Shown piece after piece: positions 60,421 through 64,000 of a DNA stretch of 64,000 nt (position 1 is its first letter; each line of letters opens with the position of its first letter). Location of the stretch: NCBI GenBank assembly GCA_023974075.1, contig CM043789.1, positions 43,449,771 through 43,513,770 of the forward strand, given 5' to 3'. Both the position numbers and the translations under genes were made by a program. This stretch comes from Chaenocephalus aceratus (Eukaryota > Chordata > Actinopteri > Perciformes > Channichthyidae). The notes under the pieces are model-generated. The model was given only the letters and a program-made list of their open reading frames with translations, ran no database searches and was not told the DNA's origin.

Positions 60421-61150
60421 GTGTTCTCCGCTTTTAACCCATCCAGTGCCAGGAGTCTAGTACTAGGAGCAGTGGGCAGCTATTGTACAGGGCCCGGAGT
60501 GAGGGGGGTGTCCGGTGCCTTGCTCAAGGGCACCACGGAAGGGCAGGAGGTGAACTGTACCCTGTATGCAAGGGCTGGTTTGCTTTCACTAACTGCACGG
60601 AGGCTCAGTCACTGGTACATTTTTATATACAAAGCCATGCTAGGGAAACTTCCATCTTATATCTGCTCCCTGATCTCTCGGAGAATTGTAAGTGGCTCCT
60701 GCCTGAGATCGCATGCTGTGGTTTTATTAAATGTGCCAGCTGCTAGGACTGTCTTAAGGAAGACAGCTTTTAGATGCGCAGCTCCTCTGTCTTGGAGTAG
60801 TCTGCAAATTAAATGGAAACTGAACAATCTGGTGCCACTAAATGTTTTTAAAGCTCGGTTGGATGCTACTCAATCGGAAGCTATTGGTACCTGTTTATGT
60901 GGATCATTATGTAAATGATGCTGCATGATGTCCTTTTGTTGTTCTGTTTATGCTTTTATGTTTCATGTGGAACTACTTGAGCAGGTCTCCCTTGAAAAGA
61001 GATCAATGATCTCAATGGGATTTATCTGTATAAATAAAGGTTTGAAATGAAATGAACTGGGACCTCTCCAAGTAGCAGTCCATACTCCGTATTTAGGTCT
61101 GGTCGGGGACTTGAACCGGCGACACTACGGCTCTGAGTCCAAGCCCTATA
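60421..61150. mobile_element. SINE-like repeat split by a LINE
   Basis: Left half (agtgggcagctattgtacag ... ttgctcaagggcaccacgg) and right half (gggacctctccaagtagcag ... acttgaaccggcgacac) are the two parts of one common fish repeat; the LINE at 60558-61052 lies between them. Confidence 0.7.
60558..61052 (+). mobile_element. LINE 3' fragment with target duplication
   Basis: Flanked by TGAACTG at 60551-60557 and 61053-61059. Encodes RRLSHWYIFIYKAMLGKLPS YICSLIS...VPAARTVLRKTAFRCAAPLS WSSLQIKWKLNNLVPLNVFK, the C-terminus of a Rex/L2-type RT, to a stop at 60918. Then caggtctcccttgaaaagag ... aataaagg and a (TGAAA)n tail. Confidence 0.82.
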
Positions 61151-61221
61151 CTGCTTTTCACTTTCTTTGCTTCATTTGTTCCGTTTTTAAATTCAGCAGG
61201 TGAACCTATATGTTCATAAAA

Positions 61222-61224
<3 letters not shown>

Positions 61225-61253
<29 letters not shown>
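61225..61253. repeat. short (GT)n
   Basis: About 14 GT dinucleotides. Confidence 0.95.
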
Positions 61254-61256
<3 letters not shown>

Positions 61257-61559
61257 CTTAACTGTGTGTGTTAAACTAAAACGGAGCATTTTCTGTCATC
61301 TCAGATTTTATTCCTGCTTTTTTAAACCTCGCCTTTTGAAATTCTAAAACCTAACTTTACCTTGTTCTTTAACTTCTGTAATGTGTAGGCACTGAAACAG
61401 CAGCCAGACGAATATATCACACCCTGTGTCTGAATGTGCTAAGAAATATGAAACGCCACAGTATCCTGACGGGTTTATAAATGAATTAACTGAGCTAATG
61501 ATGACCTACCACTAGTCAAATGTCACATGGCAGGCTAACGGCAGAATCAGGAGAAGTGT

Positions 61560-62345
61560 GAATCGGACATATTGTATTTTATTAAATTTGTTCACAAAAT
61601 GCTGTACGATAAAAAACATACAACTCTAAATATTTACAAACAGTGCCAAAAGACATAATACTCTTGCCATCAATGTTGGTACAGCATCCATTATGTTGAA
61701 ACGACATGAAAACAGCAACAACAACCGTTCTACATATATTAATCACTTCTAGCATCCCAACAGAGAGCGAGTCACCTCGAGGAACTGCAGTCACTTTTCA
61801 CTCCGATGTCCTCACTTTGATTTGCTTTGAGATGCGTATCATAAATCTACACACATGCTAAACTGATTTATACAACAAGACAATGTTTACTTTCAACATG
61901 AACCCCTCGTCTAATTTCTGAACAAGCCGTCTGCATATCCTCCATATTATTTATTTTTTACAAACAATACTTAAGATACGGAGGCTCCACCTGAGTCTTT
62001 GTACTGCTCACAACTTTAAAAAACTGCTCAATTACACACATTATGTAAAAACCATGTCTCCTCAGTGAAAGCTAAAACATGTAGCCGTGATTTTTCCACT
62101 TTCCATTCATTGTTCTTTTTCAAGCAACGAAATGAAACGAAATTCACGACTTGTTTTTTAAAGCCTTTGGTGTTTGTGAGATTAATTATAAAAGCACCAT
62201 TCTCTCTCAACTTACAGATAGAGCTATATATTATCAGTGTTTTGATTGTTAGGGACAGAAAATTGAGTACACATGACACCATTACACAGTACAGGGAAAA
62301 ACAACAACAACAGCATCAGGGTGTGCATGTTGGTCTTAAGACGTC
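61560..62345 (-). other. mybl2: mybl2 3' UTR with polyadenylation signal
   Basis: AT-rich non-coding sequence follows the stop codon at 62348-62346. On the minus strand an AATAAA hexamer lies at 61583-61578, which would give a 3' UTR of roughly 0.8 kb. No other gene-like signal is seen in this stretch. Confidence 0.5.
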
Positions 62346-62474
62346 TCAGGACAGAATAAGAGCCCGGTTGGTGGAGTGGGATTTTAACGAGCGGAGGTAA
62401 CATCTCGCTTTCTCCGTCATGAAGAGCTGGTCTTTAGTTTTCCCACAAACCACCGTCTCCCATTCTTTAGACAT
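62346..62474 (-). CDS. mybl2: mybl2 (B-Myb) last coding exon, partial gene
   Basis: After a polypyrimidine-AG acceptor (ctcgttccag) the exon reads MSKEWETVVCGKTKDQLFMT, then EKARCYLRSLKSHSTNRALI and LS-stop. This is the conserved C-terminus of MYB-family activators. The closest remembered match is B-Myb, which also ends DQLFMQEKAR...LILS; A-Myb has a similar tail, so the paralogue call rests partly on linkage (MYBL2 and STK4 are both on human 20q13). B-Myb works with the MuvB complex to drive G2/M genes. The rest of the gene lies beyond the window's right edge. Confidence 0.75.
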   Translation of the reverse strand: MSKEWETVVCGKTKDQLFMTEKARCYLRSLKSHSTNRALILS

Positions 62475-62536
62475 CTGGAACGAGAGGGGGAGAGCCGTGT
62501 TAACATGGCTTCTATTAATAAACACATTCATTAAAA

Positions 62537-63981
62537 CAGAGGCCTGAACTACGAAGCAGGATTTTCGCTTAGCGGCTAACTTCAGGGTAAACTCGGGGTT
62601 TCCGGTCCGACGAAGCTGGTTCTCTTTTTAGCGGGCTAGATCTCCATGGTAACTGATGCTGAGCGGCTAACCAGCCCCGGAGTAGGGTTGCCAGAAACTG
62701 ACCATGATCAAAATCGATTATTCGGCAGCCCTGGCGAATAATAATCGATTATTCAACCGACCCCCCCCCTTTTACCTGCCGCTTTGTTCATCTTTAGTCG
62801 CACCACGTGTGAGGGAGAGGGGGGGGGGGGGGTGGGGTCGGTGTGTAGCGTGCAGCAGCAGTCTGCTCTGCACGCAGGCTTCCTCCAAGTTTACAGTAAA
62901 ACAAACTGGTGGTGTGACCAATGGCCATTTACAATTATTAATACTATTACTATTATTAGCATATATATATATATTTATATATATTTTGGTTGAAACTAAG
63001 CCAGAAAAAAAAAAAAAAAACGACATAAAAAAGAAAATATATATATATATATAAAAATAAAATCGATTTTTAAAAATAATATTTGATTATGGAGACTGTA
63101 GCGAATATTCGAATAATCGCTGGCATCCCTACTCGGGACCAGGTTAGGTTGCAGGCTAAGAGCTCAACTCAGTGAAAGCACCGCCTGCTGACCAATCAGA
63201 GCTCAGTGTGCGGAGTTTAAAGCGATCAAGTCATATCACAGGAGAAAGGAAATACAGAAAAACTGCCGTTGCAGGAAAGACGGCCGGCAAAAATCACCGA
63301 CTGTGTGAACGTGAACATTAATAGAATATCACCTCCATCTTCAGAGCAATCTGACTATTATAACATTAGCGTTAAGAAAGCTTACTTAAATATCTGCCAC
63401 AACATAAGTAACCGGATCAGAGTACATTAAGTACAGTCCGCGGCATATCACTTCATAATGTATCATATATCTCCTTATCTGAGTCAGCTGAGCCGTATCT
63501 GGCCGTGCAACACTCACAGCGTCACATACTGTATGCAGAAGTATTATTTTAACACATTACATTAAGTTGACGAAACACTCGAGACAAATGTAATTGAAGT
63601 CAGATCGTGTGTTAGACGGGCAGTGATATCATGAACCTGTTGATGTACGCATTCAAACACTTGTTCTGTTCCCAGCTGTATTCACCTTGCAGGTGCAGCT
63701 CTGTGGCTTTGATCCTGGATCAAGTGTTTAAGTCATGGATGTTTAAAGTTTAACTTCTTCATATGTCTAATATTAAAGTTCACTTTTCATTCAGGAAGTA
63801 TGACGCTGCGCTGTCAGTACGCTTCTCCATGTTTGTGATTGGTCAAATGTTGCTAGCCCCGCCCCTTTTATGTGAACGTGCACATAACTAGATCGGGCAA
63901 AACTGGTTTGAGGATTAGGTAAGCCGGGTAACTCAAACATATCCAGGTTATGTTGAACCGGCTTCGTCGTACAGGCCTCTG
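62537..63981. mobile_element. DNA transposon with AGAGGCCTG ends, hAT nested inside
   Basis: CAGAGGCCTGAACTACGAAGC at the left and GCTTCGTCGTACAGGCCTCTG at the right are inverse copies with mismatches, 1445 bp apart. No clear target duplication. A hAT-like piece (62683-63131, TAGGGTTGCCAG ... CTGGCATCCCTA) is nested, with long A/T and G runs. Confidence 0.65.
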
Positions 63982-64000
63982 GTATCCCAAAAACAAACAT

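Noticed and set aside
60421..60918. 165-codon open frame as a host gene
   Set aside because: The first part is a SINE-like repeat and the rest is a LINE RT end flanked by a TGAACTG target duplication.

Overview
This window is vertebrate nuclear DNA, almost certainly from a teleost (probably percomorph) fish. The signs are split exons with GT/AG borders, long (CA)n/(GT)n microsatellites, very dense hAT/mariner/Harbinger/TTAA-type MITEs, L2/Rex-like LINE tails and tRNA-derived SINEs, plus two fish-type odorant receptor (OR131-2-like) loci. One run of exactly 100 N (15708-15807) marks a scaffold join of unknown size.

Layout. 0-4.5 kb: no recognisable gene; microsatellite and purine-rich minisatellite. 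4.5-14.7 kb: two minus-strand odorant receptor loci of the OR131-2 type. The first is an intact two-exon gene (7527 to 5373). The second has an intact large exon (10653-9901) but its candidate first exon (14635-14485) is frameshifted. Its intron holds two solo LTRs with perfect target duplications and two minisatellite-bearing repeats. 15.7 kb: assembly gap. 16-22 kb: two hAT elements with exact 8-bp duplications. 22.6-58.6 kb: the gene stk4 (MST1 kinase of the Hippo pathway) on the minus strand. Ten coding exons are identified, from the start codon at 58617 to exon 10 ending at 22609; the final SARAH-domain exon is not visible. 58.6-59.0 kb: its 5' UTR/promoter. 61.57-62.47 kb: the last coding exon and 3' UTR of a MYB-family gene, best read as mybl2 (B-Myb), tandem with and upstream of stk4. 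62.5-64 kb: nested transposons.

Most bases are repeats. Notable structures are: four unrelated minisatellite families (37, 57, 72 and 51 bp units), several sitting inside transposons and present in two or three places; an L2-like LINE (54.3-57.8 kb) broken by two DNA transposons, whose reverse-transcriptase C-terminal motif has expanded into a 51-bp tandem array; two internally deleted elements (34.1-35.9 kb) keeping both ends of a tyrosine-recombinase-like gene; and an inverted pair of mariner-type MITEs that brackets stk4 exons 6-7.

The stk4 reading frame is broken in exons 3, 6 and 7 by small indels, while all other exons are clean. Long-read consensus error is the most economical explanation, but a real lesion cannot be excluded from this sequence alone. 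Boundaries and alignments were made by eye against remembered family sequences; no database search was run.
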